Shown: piece by piece, positions 29,813-37,473 of the stretch
Numbering within the stretch: the stretch's first letter is position 1
How the letters are laid out: each line of letters begins with the position of its first letter
Assembly (NCBI RefSeq): GCF_027947575.1
Contig: NZ_CP116256.1
Location: 5,766,001-5,830,000 of the forward strand
Reading direction: 5' to 3'
Origin: Streptomyces rubrogriseus
GTDB taxonomy: Bacteria; Actinomycetota; Actinomycetes; Streptomycetales; Streptomycetaceae
Length of the DNA stretch: 64,000 nt
Translations under genes and position numbers: made by a program
The notes under the pieces: model-generated
The model's input: only the letters and a program-made list of their open reading frames with translations
Told to the model about the DNA's origin: nothing
Database searches by the model: none

Positions 29813-30571
29813 ATGACTGACGACGTACGCAACATCGTCCTGGGTGTGCTCGCGGCGGGCATCAGCGCCACGCTGGGCTGGCTCGCCCGCACCTACCTGT
29901 GGAAGCGCAGGCTCCGGCGGAAGCAGGCGTTCCTCGGGCTGCCGGGCGGTTCCGAGTCGCTGCTCGTCGTCAACCGGGACCCGGCCGCCTCCGAACCGGC
30001 GGTCCACCGCTTCGACGTCTTCGCGCTGCTGGAACTCGCCGCACTGGTCAAGGACTGCGGCGCGCACGTCCAGGTGGTCACCCAGGACATGGTCGGCCAG
30101 GGCTTCGGCGAACGTACGGAGTTCTGCGTGGGCGGCCCCGGCTCGAACCGGCGCATGGTCGCCCACATGGCGGCGATGCTGCCCGGGGTGCGGATGAACG
30201 TCGACCCGGAGCCCGGTCCCGACCGGGGCGCCTTCCAGATCGGCAGCGAGCGCTACCGGCTGGAGGCGGGTGTCACGGAGTACGTGCTGCTGGCCCGCCT
30301 CACCGCCGGGGACCGGCGCGAGGCCCGGCCCGCCTTCCTCTTCTGCGGCCAGCGCGCGATCACCAACCAGGCCGCCACCCGCTACCTCGCCCGGCACCAC
30401 GAGAAGCTGGCCCGCAAGCACGGCAACAACTCCTTCGTGCTGCTGCTCAAGGTCGTCAACTCACAGGCGTACGGCCCGGACGTGGTCGAGCTGGTCGGCG
30501 ACGTCACCCGGGCGGCGACCACTCCCCTCCCCACCCCGGCACCCGCCTCCCGCAACTCCCACCGGGCCTGA
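29813..30571 (+). CDS. Conserved membrane-anchored protein of unknown function
   Basis: 252 aa from ATG 29813. One N-terminal TM helix (~7-25) is followed by a basic stop (WKRRLRRK) and a soluble cytoplasmic domain. The domain is alpha/beta with no motif I recognise (FLGLPGGSESLLVVNRD, FCVGGPGSNRRM, AITNQAATRYLARHH). The pattern of conserved Gly and Asn suggests a nucleotide- or sugar-binding fold, but this is only an impression. Confidence 0.75.
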   Translation: MTDDVRNIVLGVLAAGISATLGWLARTYLWKRRLRRKQAFLGLPGGSESLLVVNRDPAASEPAVHRFDVFALLELAALVKDCGAHVQVVTQDMVGQGFGERTEFCVGGPGSNRRMVAHMAAMLPGVRMNVDPEPGPDRGAFQIGSERYRLEAGVTEYVLLARLTAGDRREARPAFLFCGQRAITNQAATRYLARHHEKLARKHGNNSFVLLLKVVNSQAYGPDVVELVGDVTRAATTPLPTPAPASRNSHRA

Positions 30572-30630
30572 GCACCGCTCCGGGTCGGTCGCCCGCGGTG
30601 CCGGGCGCACGCCCGCCGTCGCGGTCGCGG

Positions 30631-31329
30631 TCACGGCAGGTGTCGGACGATGTCGGCCACGGCCTGTGGCTGCGACAGGAACGGGTGGTGGCCCGCTTCC
30701 ACCTCGACGGCCCGGTCCGCACGGCGGGAGAACTCACGCTGCGCGGCCACGGGGGTGCCGCGGTCCTCGGTGCACACCACGTACGTCGTGAGCACGTCGT
30801 GCCACGCCGCCGCCCGAACGGGCTGCTGCGTCACGGTCAGCGTCTGCCGGACCAGACGGGCCGCCGCGTCGCGGGCGAGGTCCGGCGGGCAGTCCTGCGC
30901 GAACGTCTCGGCGAACAGCTCCGGCCGGGCGCCGAACGTGCCGCCCTCGGGATCGAAGTCCAGGAACGGCGGCGGCGCGTCGGCTCCGAACGTCGACAGC
31001 GACTCGCCGGGCTCGGGCAGGTAGCTCGACACCAGCACCATGTGGCGCACCGCCGCCACGCCCGCGGCCGCCTCTGCGGCGACGATTCCGCCGTAGCTGT
31101 GGGCCACCACCACGATCGGCTCGTCCGACACGGTGAGGTCCGCGCGCACCGCGGCGACGTCCTCGGCGAGCCCGGGTCCCTGCGGACCGGCCGGCCGGTC
31201 GCCCTCGCCGCAGCTCGGCAGCGCCGGGGCGGTGCTGCCGATACCGTGCCCGCGCAGGGCCGAGGCGGCCAGGTGCCACCACCACGACCCGTCACGGACA
31301 CAGGCCCCGTGCACGAACACAACGCGCAT
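30631..31329 (-). CDS. Alpha/beta-fold hydrolase
   Basis: 232 aa, preceded by GAGGAGG. The oxyanion HG motif is FVHGACVRDGSWWW, the nucleophile elbow is VAHSYGGIVA (Ser), and the catalytic His is in AGHHPFLSQP. It resembles salicylate-esterase-like (MEKHLA) bacterial hydrolases. It is divergent from a TetR gene, with a palindrome between them, so it is probably its repressed target. The substrate is unknown. Confidence 0.9.
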   Translation of the reverse strand: MRVVFVHGACVRDGSWWWHLAASALRGHGIGSTAPALPSCGEGDRPAGPQGPGLAEDVAAVRADLTVSDEPIVVVAHSYGGIVAAEAAAGVAAVRHMVLVSSYLPEPGESLSTFGADAPPPFLDFDPEGGTFGARPELFAETFAQDCPPDLARDAAARLVRQTLTVTQQPVRAAAWHDVLTTYVVCTEDRGTPVAAQREFSRRADRAVEVEAGHHPFLSQPQAVADIVRHLP

Positions 31330-31376
31330 TACTTCCTCCTCGAAATCCGGACGCCAAGCCCTCCGGTCAACGGTAG

Positions 31377-31394
31377 ACGTAGCCGTGGTTACGT
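31377..31394. promoter_or_regulatory. Palindromic operator candidate for the TetR regulator
   Basis: ACGTAGCCGTGGTTACGT is an 18-bp imperfect palindrome (ACGTA and TACGT ends exact) between the divergent hydrolase (31329) and tetR-type gene (31409). It lies 14 nt before the regulator start. Confidence 0.6.
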
Positions 31395-31408
31395 GAAAAA
31401 GTGCGGCG

Positions 31409-31993
31409 ATGGGTCGACACAAGCAGCCCGAGATCCGCGACCGCATCCTCGACGCCTGCGTCGACCACGCGCTCGCGCACGGGCTTCCCAACCGCCTGGA
31501 GCCGTTCGCGGCCGCGTCCGGCACGTCGGCCCGGATGCTCATCTACCACTTCGGGACCCGGGACGCGTTGCTGCGGGAGACCCTGCGGCGGGCACGGCGA
31601 CGTCAGCGCGACTTCTTCGGCGAACTGGTCTCCCCCCGGCCCGACGAGCCCTACCCGAGCACGCTGCGCCGAGCCTGGCGGGTCATGACCGGCCCGGCCG
31701 GCCGGCCCTACCTCACCATGTTCGGCAGACTCCGCGAGGATGCCGAGCAGCGGTTGTGGCCGGACTTCCGCCGCGAGTCCACCACGGACTGGCTGCGGCC
31801 GTTCGAGGAGGGCATGCGCAGTGTCGGCCGTCCCGAACTCGCCACGCTCGTACTGGCGGTCGTCCGCGGCCTCATCATGGACATCGAGACCACGGGCGAC
31901 GTGGCGAGAGCCGACCGGGCCTTCGAGGACTTTCTCGCCGCACTCGTTCTCGTCACCGGGACTCGGGCCCGCGACGCCGTGGGTGAGTCCTGA
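31409..31993 (+). CDS. TetR-family repressor
   Basis: 194 aa. The N-terminal helix-turn-helix spans ~10-55 (SGTSARMLIYHFGTRDALLRETL). The C-terminal ligand-binding helices are of no specific subclass I can name. It is divergent from the alpha/beta hydrolase and probably controls it and itself. It is followed after 39 nt by the convergent LacI gene. Confidence 0.9.
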   Translation: MGRHKQPEIRDRILDACVDHALAHGLPNRLEPFAAASGTSARMLIYHFGTRDALLRETLRRARRRQRDFFGELVSPRPDEPYPSTLRRAWRVMTGPAGRPYLTMFGRLREDAEQRLWPDFRRESTTDWLRPFEEGMRSVGRPELATLVLAVVRGLIMDIETTGDVARADRAFEDFLAALVLVTGTRARDAVGES

Positions 31994-32032
31994 GCGACTG
32001 GCGACGTCTCCCGGGCGGCGCGCCCGTGACGG

Positions 32033-33118
32033 TCAGGACCGGCGTGCCGCCGGGCCGTCGACCGCCGCCGTACTGGCGCGCACGACCAGCACGGGTTCGA
32101 CGGAGGCGGGCTCGGGGGCCGCGTCCGGGTCCGCGATGTGCCGCAGCAGGTGGGCGACCGCGAGGGCTCCCATCTCGGCGAACGGCTGGGCCACCGTGGT
32201 CAGTGAGGGCGAGCAGTACTCGGCGAGCGCGATGTCGTCGACCCCGACGACGGAGATGTCCCGCGGCACCCCGCGGCCGAGTTCGTGCAGGGCCCGGATC
32301 ACTCCGAAGGCCATCTCGTCGCTGGCCACGAACACTGCGGTGACGTCGGGGATCTTGCCCAGGACCAGGCCGTTGCGGTATCCGGAGGCGGGTGTCCAGT
32401 CCCCCTCCAGCACCGGTGGCACGGACAGTCCCGCCTCCTCGAGGGTGTCGCGCCAGCCGGCGCGGCGACTGGCCGCGTCGAGCCATTCCTGGGGGCCCGA
32501 CACGTGCCAGACGGTCTCGTGGCCCAGCTCGATCAGGTGCCGGGTCGCGAGCCTTGCCGCCAGGGCCTGGTCGACGGCGACGATCTCGGTGGCCGGTGTC
32601 CTCGACCCGTCGACGGTGACGGTCGGCACCGAGCGGGTGAGCCGCTCGATCCTGGGGCTCACGTGCACCAGCGGCACCGAGAGGATGACCCCCTCGACGT
32701 CCTGCTCCGCCAGCCGGGACAGCGCGCTCTCGATCGCCGCGGTGTCCAGGGACGCCGTGGCGGCGGTGCTGACCGCGTACCCGGCCTCGCGCGCCGCGGC
32801 CTCGATGCCGAAGACGAGGTTCGCGCGGGAGTAGAAGGTGGTCCGCAGCGTGACGACGCCGATCGTCCGGCTGCGCCCCGAGGACAGCATCCGCGCCGCG
32901 TTGTTCTTGCGGTAGCCCAGCTCCTCGACCGCGGCGAGCACCTTGGCACGGGTGGTGTGCTGGACGTTGGGATGGCCGGCCAGCGTACGGGAGACCGTCT
33001 GGGCGGATACCCCGGCGAGCCGGGCCACGTCGGCCATGCCGGGCTGCCGGGCGGCACCGTCGTCGGCCGTCCGCCTGCTCACGGGCGCCCCGTCGGCGGC
33101 CGGCGTCTCCGATGACAT
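32033..33118 (-). CDS. LacI-family repressor of the beta-galactosidase unit
   Basis: 361 aa. After a ~27-residue leader, the LacI helix-turn-helix reads MADVARLAGVSAQTVSRTLAG, followed by the hinge AARMLSSGRSRTIGVV. A periplasmic-binding-protein-like sensor occupies ~80-345. A 19-bp operator lies 82 bp upstream of its start and the identical sequence, inverted, precedes the GH35 gene. It should therefore repress both, with a galactoside as inducer. Confidence 0.93.
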   Translation of the reverse strand: MSSETPAADGAPVSRRTADDGAARQPGMADVARLAGVSAQTVSRTLAGHPNVQHTTRAKVLAAVEELGYRKNNAARMLSSGRSRTIGVVTLRTTFYSRANLVFGIEAAAREAGYAVSTAATASLDTAAIESALSRLAEQDVEGVILSVPLVHVSPRIERLTRSVPTVTVDGSRTPATEIVAVDQALAARLATRHLIELGHETVWHVSGPQEWLDAASRRAGWRDTLEEAGLSVPPVLEGDWTPASGYRNGLVLGKIPDVTAVFVASDEMAFGVIRALHELGRGVPRDISVVGVDDIALAEYCSPSLTTVAQPFAEMGALAVAHLLRHIADPDAAPEPASVEPVLVVRASTAAVDGPAARRS

Positions 33119-33199
33119 CGCTCGCCTCTCCACAAAAACGGCGGCTCCGGCCGCCGTCGCAGGTAATGGTCCGCCTCGGAGTCTAGCCAGGCGCGACCC

Positions 33200-33218
33200 A
33201 TTGGCATCGATAACATCA
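33200..33218. promoter_or_regulatory. LacI operator, copy 1
   Basis: ATTGGCATCGATAACATCA lies 82 bp upstream of the lacI-type start. It is the exact reverse complement of 35319-35337 and contains the ATCGAT core typical of LacI-family sites. Confidence 0.85.
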
Positions 33219-33293
33219 CCGGCCGGCACTCGCTGAAGTCCCACGCCGAGAACACCGGGCTGGTCCACCGCACGACCCCCGCCACCGTGCCCT

Positions 33294-33422
33294 CGCTTCA
33301 CCGCCCTCGACGCGCTCAACGGGCAGCCCTACGCGGCCGCCGCGGAGATGCGCGTGTACGGCGTGCCCGTGGACCTCCCCACGGGCTACCCGCCGGGCGA
33401 ACGCCCCGCCGACGCCCGATGA
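33294..33422 (+). pseudogene. C-terminal remnant of an F5/8C-type (discoidin) domain protein
   Basis: The frame from about 33294 to the stop at 33420-33422 reads FTALDALNGQPYAAAAEMRV and then YGV, the end of an F5/8 type C carbohydrate-binding domain as found at the C-terminus of secreted glycosidases. No start or upstream part exists; the LacI operator begins 76 bp earlier. The rest of 33119-33490 shows no gene. Confidence 0.6.
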
Positions 33423-33490
33423 GACACCGCCGGGTGCGGCCCGTCCCTCCCCAGGGGCGGGCCGCACCCGGCCGTCGGCTGCCCTGGGCG

Positions 33491-35278
33491 TCAGTCGAAG
33501 GTCTCGACGTACTCCTCCGACGGGCCGAGGTCGGGGCCCTCGCGCAGGGTGACGCGGTCGCCGAGGCGTTCGAGTTCCAGCACGGTGAGGGTGTTGTCGC
33601 CGGGGCGCAGCAGCGGACCGGGCAGGTAGAGCGTGCTCTGGGGGCCGATCTCCCAGTAGCGGCCGAGCAGGGTGTCGTTGACCCAGAGGAAGCCCTTGCC
33701 GAACCCGGGCAGGGCGACGAAGGCGTCCGCGGGCTCGGCCACCGGCAGGACGGCGGTGGCGAACCCGGCCCGGCCGTCCGAGGGGGCCGCCGCCGCGGCG
33801 CGTGCCGTGTCCCGCCCCGTCCACGCGTCGAGCGGCAGCGGACGCATCGTCCAGCCGTGCACCAGCCGGCGCTCCACCCGCACCCCGCCGAGGATGCCCT
33901 TGCCCTGGCCGAGCAGCGGGCCGTAGTTGATCCGTCCCTGGTTCTCCACCAGCAGCGCCAGCCGGACCCGTGCTCCGGTGCCGGTGACGGTGAACGAGGC
34001 GCTCTCGCGGTCCAGTACGGCGACGGGTGTGTCGTCGAGGAAGACCTGGGCGCGGTCGTGCAGCCCCGTGACGGTCACCTCGTGCTCCCCCGGCGGCAGC
34101 AGCGGCTCGGCCTCGTAGAGGACCAGGCCGGAGGCCAGGGACAGTTCCTCGAAGCTCAGCGGCAGCGGTGCGCTCACGGGCTCGGCCGTCGCCCGCAGGG
34201 CGTCGAGCAGGGCCGCCTGCCCGACGACCGGCAGGTCGCGGGGTGCCAGCAGCGGTGGGTCGGCGGGCAGCGGGCGCCGGGCAGCGGCGGGGTCGAGCGC
34301 GGTCAGCCTGTCCCGCAGGGCGAAGAACTTCGGGGTCAGGGCGCCGTTCTCGGCGATGGGGGCGTCCGAGTCGTAGCTGGTGACGGTGGGGCGGATGGTG
34401 CCGCCCTCGTGGTTGGCGCCCGCCCACAGTCCGAAGTTGGTGCCGCCGTGCGCCATGTAGAGGCTCACGGAGCCGCCCTCGTCGAGGATGCCGCCGAGGT
34501 CCTCGGCCGCGCTCGGGGCCGGCCGGACGTGGTGCTTGTCGCCCCAGTGGTCGAACCAGCCGTTCCAGAACTCGGCGCAGAAGAAGGGCTCTCCGGGCCG
34601 GCGGGAGCGCAGCAGCGCCGCGGCCCGGTCGGGGCGTGAGCCGAAGGTCGCCGCGGCCAGTTCGCCGGGCAGGGCACCGCCGTCCTGCATCAGCGGGGTC
34701 GGTCCGTCCGCGGTGTAGAGCAGTTCGGTGATGCCCCGGGCGACGAGGGCGTCCCGGATGTGGCGGACGTACGCGCGGTCGTCGCCGTAGCTGCCGTACT
34801 CGTTCTCGATCTGCACGGCCACGACCGGTCCGCCCCGGCCGGCCTGGAGTTCCGCGAGCCGCGGGACGAGCGCGTCGAACCAGCGGTCGACCGCTTCGAG
34901 GTAGGGGCCGTGGGAGGTGCGCAGCCGCATGCCGGGAGTGCCGGTCAGCCAGGCGGGCAGACCGCCGTTGTCCCACTCGGCGCAGATGTAGGGACCCGGC
35001 CGCACGACGACGTCCAGCCCCTCTTCCTGGGCGAGCCGGATGAACCGGGGCAGGTCGCGCGGGCCGTCGAAGCGGATGTCGCCCGCGGTGCGCTCGTGGA
35101 AGTTCCAGGGGACGTAGGTGTCGACCGCGTTCAGGCCGAGGGCGGCCAGCCGCCGGAGCCGGTCGGCCCAGTGCCCGGGGTGGACCCGGAAGTAGTGCAG
35201 CGAGCCCGCCAGCAGGCGGTGCGGGCGCCCGTTCCGCAGGAGGGTGCCGTCGGCGTAGGTGAGGGTGGATCGCTGCAC
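33491..35278 (-). CDS. GH35 beta-galactosidase
   Basis: 595 aa. It hydrolyses terminal beta-galactosides. The N-terminal GH35 TIM barrel (~5-320) has VRPGPYICAEWDNGGLP, the acid/base Glu in VQIENEYGSYG and the nucleophile Glu in FFCAEFWNGWFDHWG. C-terminal jelly-roll domains follow (~380-590; GKGFLWVNDTLLGRYWEIGP). There is no signal peptide, so it is probably cytoplasmic and dependent on an unseen sugar importer. A LacI operator lies 41 bp upstream. Confidence 0.95.
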   Translation of the reverse strand: MQRSTLTYADGTLLRNGRPHRLLAGSLHYFRVHPGHWADRLRRLAALGLNAVDTYVPWNFHERTAGDIRFDGPRDLPRFIRLAQEEGLDVVVRPGPYICAEWDNGGLPAWLTGTPGMRLRTSHGPYLEAVDRWFDALVPRLAELQAGRGGPVVAVQIENEYGSYGDDRAYVRHIRDALVARGITELLYTADGPTPLMQDGGALPGELAAATFGSRPDRAAALLRSRRPGEPFFCAEFWNGWFDHWGDKHHVRPAPSAAEDLGGILDEGGSVSLYMAHGGTNFGLWAGANHEGGTIRPTVTSYDSDAPIAENGALTPKFFALRDRLTALDPAAARRPLPADPPLLAPRDLPVVGQAALLDALRATAEPVSAPLPLSFEELSLASGLVLYEAEPLLPPGEHEVTVTGLHDRAQVFLDDTPVAVLDRESASFTVTGTGARVRLALLVENQGRINYGPLLGQGKGILGGVRVERRLVHGWTMRPLPLDAWTGRDTARAAAAAPSDGRAGFATAVLPVAEPADAFVALPGFGKGFLWVNDTLLGRYWEIGPQSTLYLPGPLLRPGDNTLTVLELERLGDRVTLREGPDLGPSEEYVETFD

Positions 35279-35318
35279 GGTTTCCTCCTTGACCGTCGAT
35301 AGCTGTGACTATGGCAGA

Positions 35319-35337
35319 TGATGTTATCGATGCCAAT
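35319..35337. promoter_or_regulatory. LacI operator, copy 2 (beta-galactosidase promoter)
   Basis: TGATGTTATCGATGCCAAT is identical to the reverse complement of 33200-33218 and lies 41-59 nt upstream of the GH35 start codon. Confidence 0.85.
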
Positions 35338-35509
35338 CCTCCCCTGATGCGGTCAGCAAGGCGGCATCGAGGGTGGCCGGGAGGACTCTGGCATCGCTAT
35401 CAGGATCCCCACGGCACACTCTCGATCTCCGGCACTTCAACCTCTCGATCGGGAACTTCCGTACAACACAAGGGCGTTGAGGCCGTTGCGGGGCTGAAGA
35501 GGAGTGGAC

Positions 35510-36190
35510 ATGACACGGGAGCGCGCGCGGGATCCGTGGCGGCTGCTGCTGATCGAGGACGACCGGGAACTGGTCCTCATGCTTTCCGACGTACTGCGGG
35601 ACGAGGGTTACGCGGTCGATGTGGCGACCGACGGCCAACGGGGCCTGCACCTCGGCCTCACCCGGCGCTACGACGTGTTCGTCGTCGACCGGCGGCTACC
35701 GGTGCTGGACGGCCTCGACCTGCTGGGCCGGCTGCGCACCCGCGCGGTCCGCACCCCGGCACTGATGCTGACCGCGATGGGCACCGTGCACGACCGGGTC
35801 GACGGCCTGGACGCCGGCGCCGACGACTACCTGGTGAAACCGTTCGAGCTGGACGAACTGGGCGCCAGACTACGGGCGTTGTGCCGGCGTTCCCTGGAGG
35901 GCGGTGACGTCCTGCGGATCGGTGCGGGCCGTCTGCACGTCGGGCGGCGCGAGGTGGAGTCCGCGGACGGCGAGCGGATCGCGCTCGCCGCACGGGAGTT
36001 CGCCCTGCTGTGGGTGCTGGCCTCGCACCCCGACGCCGTCCACACCCGGGCGGAGCTGCGCCGGCTGGTGTTCGAGGAGGCACCCGCCTCCTCCATCGTC
36101 GACACCTACGTCTACTACCTGCGCCGCAAGCTCGGCCGGCAGGTGGTGCGCACGGTGCACGGACTGGGCTACCGCCTGGGGGCGTTGTGA
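35510..36190 (+). CDS. OmpR-family response regulator
   Basis: 226 aa. ATG 35510 has AGAGGAG at 35498-35504; GTG 35504 lies inside that motif. The receiver has LLLIEDD, phospho-Asp in VFVVDRRLPV and the Lys in LVKPFEL. A winged helix (~135-222) ends VRTVHGLGYRLG. Its stop overlaps the GTG start of the kinase (GTGA). Confidence 0.95.
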   Translation: MTRERARDPWRLLLIEDDRELVLMLSDVLRDEGYAVDVATDGQRGLHLGLTRRYDVFVVDRRLPVLDGLDLLGRLRTRAVRTPALMLTAMGTVHDRVDGLDAGADDYLVKPFELDELGARLRALCRRSLEGGDVLRIGAGRLHVGRREVESADGERIALAAREFALLWVLASHPDAVHTRAELRRLVFEEAPASSIVDTYVYYLRRKLGRQVVRTVHGLGYRLGAL

Positions 36191-37473
36191 GCGCGTCGGC
36201 GTCCGGGGAGCGGGCGGCCGTCCACCGGGCCCGCCTGCGCGTCGCCGTGCTGACCGGCGTGATCATCACCCTGCTGGTCACCGTCGTCGGCGGGATCGCC
36301 GACACCGTCATGACGCGGGCGCAGAGCGACCAGGTGTGGCGGGAGCTGCGCTACGGCGCGGCGCGCGGCGACCTGTCCAGTCCGCCGGTGTGCACCTGGC
36401 TGTTCGCGCGCGGCGCGACGCCGTTGGCCAACGCCCCGGCGGGCTTCCCCGTGGAGAGCGACATGCGGCGGGTCGGCCGGACCCACGAGGCGGTGGAACG
36501 CACGGTGCGCCGCGACGACACCCGGTATCTGGTGCGTACGCAGGTCAGGGCGGACGGGAAGGTCGTACAGGCCGTGTTCGACCTCCGGTTCCAGCTGGCC
36601 GACCGCCGGCACCTGTGGTTCGCGCTGGGCGTCGCCGAGGTGGTGGGTCTGCTGGCCGCGGCCGTCACCGGGGTGGTCCTGGGGCGGCTCGCCGTGTCCC
36701 CGCTGGCCGAGGCGCTCACCCGGCAGCGCCGCTTCGTCACGGACGCCAGCCACGAGCTGCGCACCCCGGTCACCCAGGTGTACACGCGGGCGCAGCTGCT
36801 GGCGCGGCAGGCGGCGGCGCAGGACCTGCCCGCCCGGCACCGCGAGGGGCTGACGCGGCTGGTCGGCTCGGCCGGCCGGCTGGGCGAGGTGCTGGACGAC
36901 CTGCTGTTGTCCGCGAGCCTCGCGGCGGGCCCGGCGCGGCCTTCGGAGCACCGGCCGGTCGACCTGGCGGCGCTGGCCCGTGCGGCGGTCGCGGAGGAGG
37001 CGGACCGGGTGCGGGAGGGCGGTCTCACCGTCGCCGTGGACGGACCGCCGCGCCCCTTGTTCGTCGACGGTGTCGAGTCGGCGCTGCGCCGGGCCGTCGG
37101 GGAGCTGCTGTCCAACGCCGTCGGACACACGCCGCCGGGCGGGCGGATCGAGGTCGCCCTGGCACGGGTGCGCGGCACGGTCACGCTGACCGTCGCGAAC
37201 ACCGGGAAGGGCTTCGAACCCGCCGAGGCGGAACGCCTCTTCGAACGGTTCCACCGGGGCGGGTCCACCGGCCGGTACGGGCTGGGGCTGGCGCTGCTGC
37301 GGGAGGTCGTCACCCACCACGGCGGTACGGTCGCCGCGACCGGGCGTCCCGGACACGGCGCCCGGTTCGTCATCCGGCTCCCCCTGGGCGGTCCCCCGGC
37401 CGTCTCCGTCCCGCCGCCCCGGGGCCGGGCGCCCCGCTTCGTGCCGCGCCGGGTCAGGGCCGGGCGTACCTGA
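36187..37473 (+). CDS. HisKA sensor histidine kinase, partner of the OmpR regulator
   Basis: 428 aa from GTG 36187. TM1 (~17-38), extracytoplasmic loop (~40-140), TM2 (~143-165). HisKA H box DASHELRTPVTQV is intact. HATPase_c has N box ELLSNAVGHTPPGG and G box GRYGLGLALL. A recognisable HAMP domain is minimal. Its 3' end overlaps the convergent ammonia-lyase gene by 20 nt. It is the nearest intact signalling system to the 37.5-45.9 kb cluster. Confidence 0.93.
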   Translation: MSASASGERAAVHRARLRVAVLTGVIITLLVTVVGGIADTVMTRAQSDQVWRELRYGAARGDLSSPPVCTWLFARGATPLANAPAGFPVESDMRRVGRTHEAVERTVRRDDTRYLVRTQVRADGKVVQAVFDLRFQLADRRHLWFALGVAEVVGLLAAAVTGVVLGRLAVSPLAEALTRQRRFVTDASHELRTPVTQVYTRAQLLARQAAAQDLPARHREGLTRLVGSAGRLGEVLDDLLLSASLAAGPARPSEHRPVDLAALARAAVAEEADRVREGGLTVAVDGPPRPLFVDGVESALRRAVGELLSNAVGHTPPGGRIEVALARVRGTVTLTVANTGKGFEPAEAERLFERFHRGGSTGRYGLGLALLREVVTHHGGTVAATGRPGHGARFVIRLPLGGPPAVSVPPPRGRAPRFVPRRVRAGRT

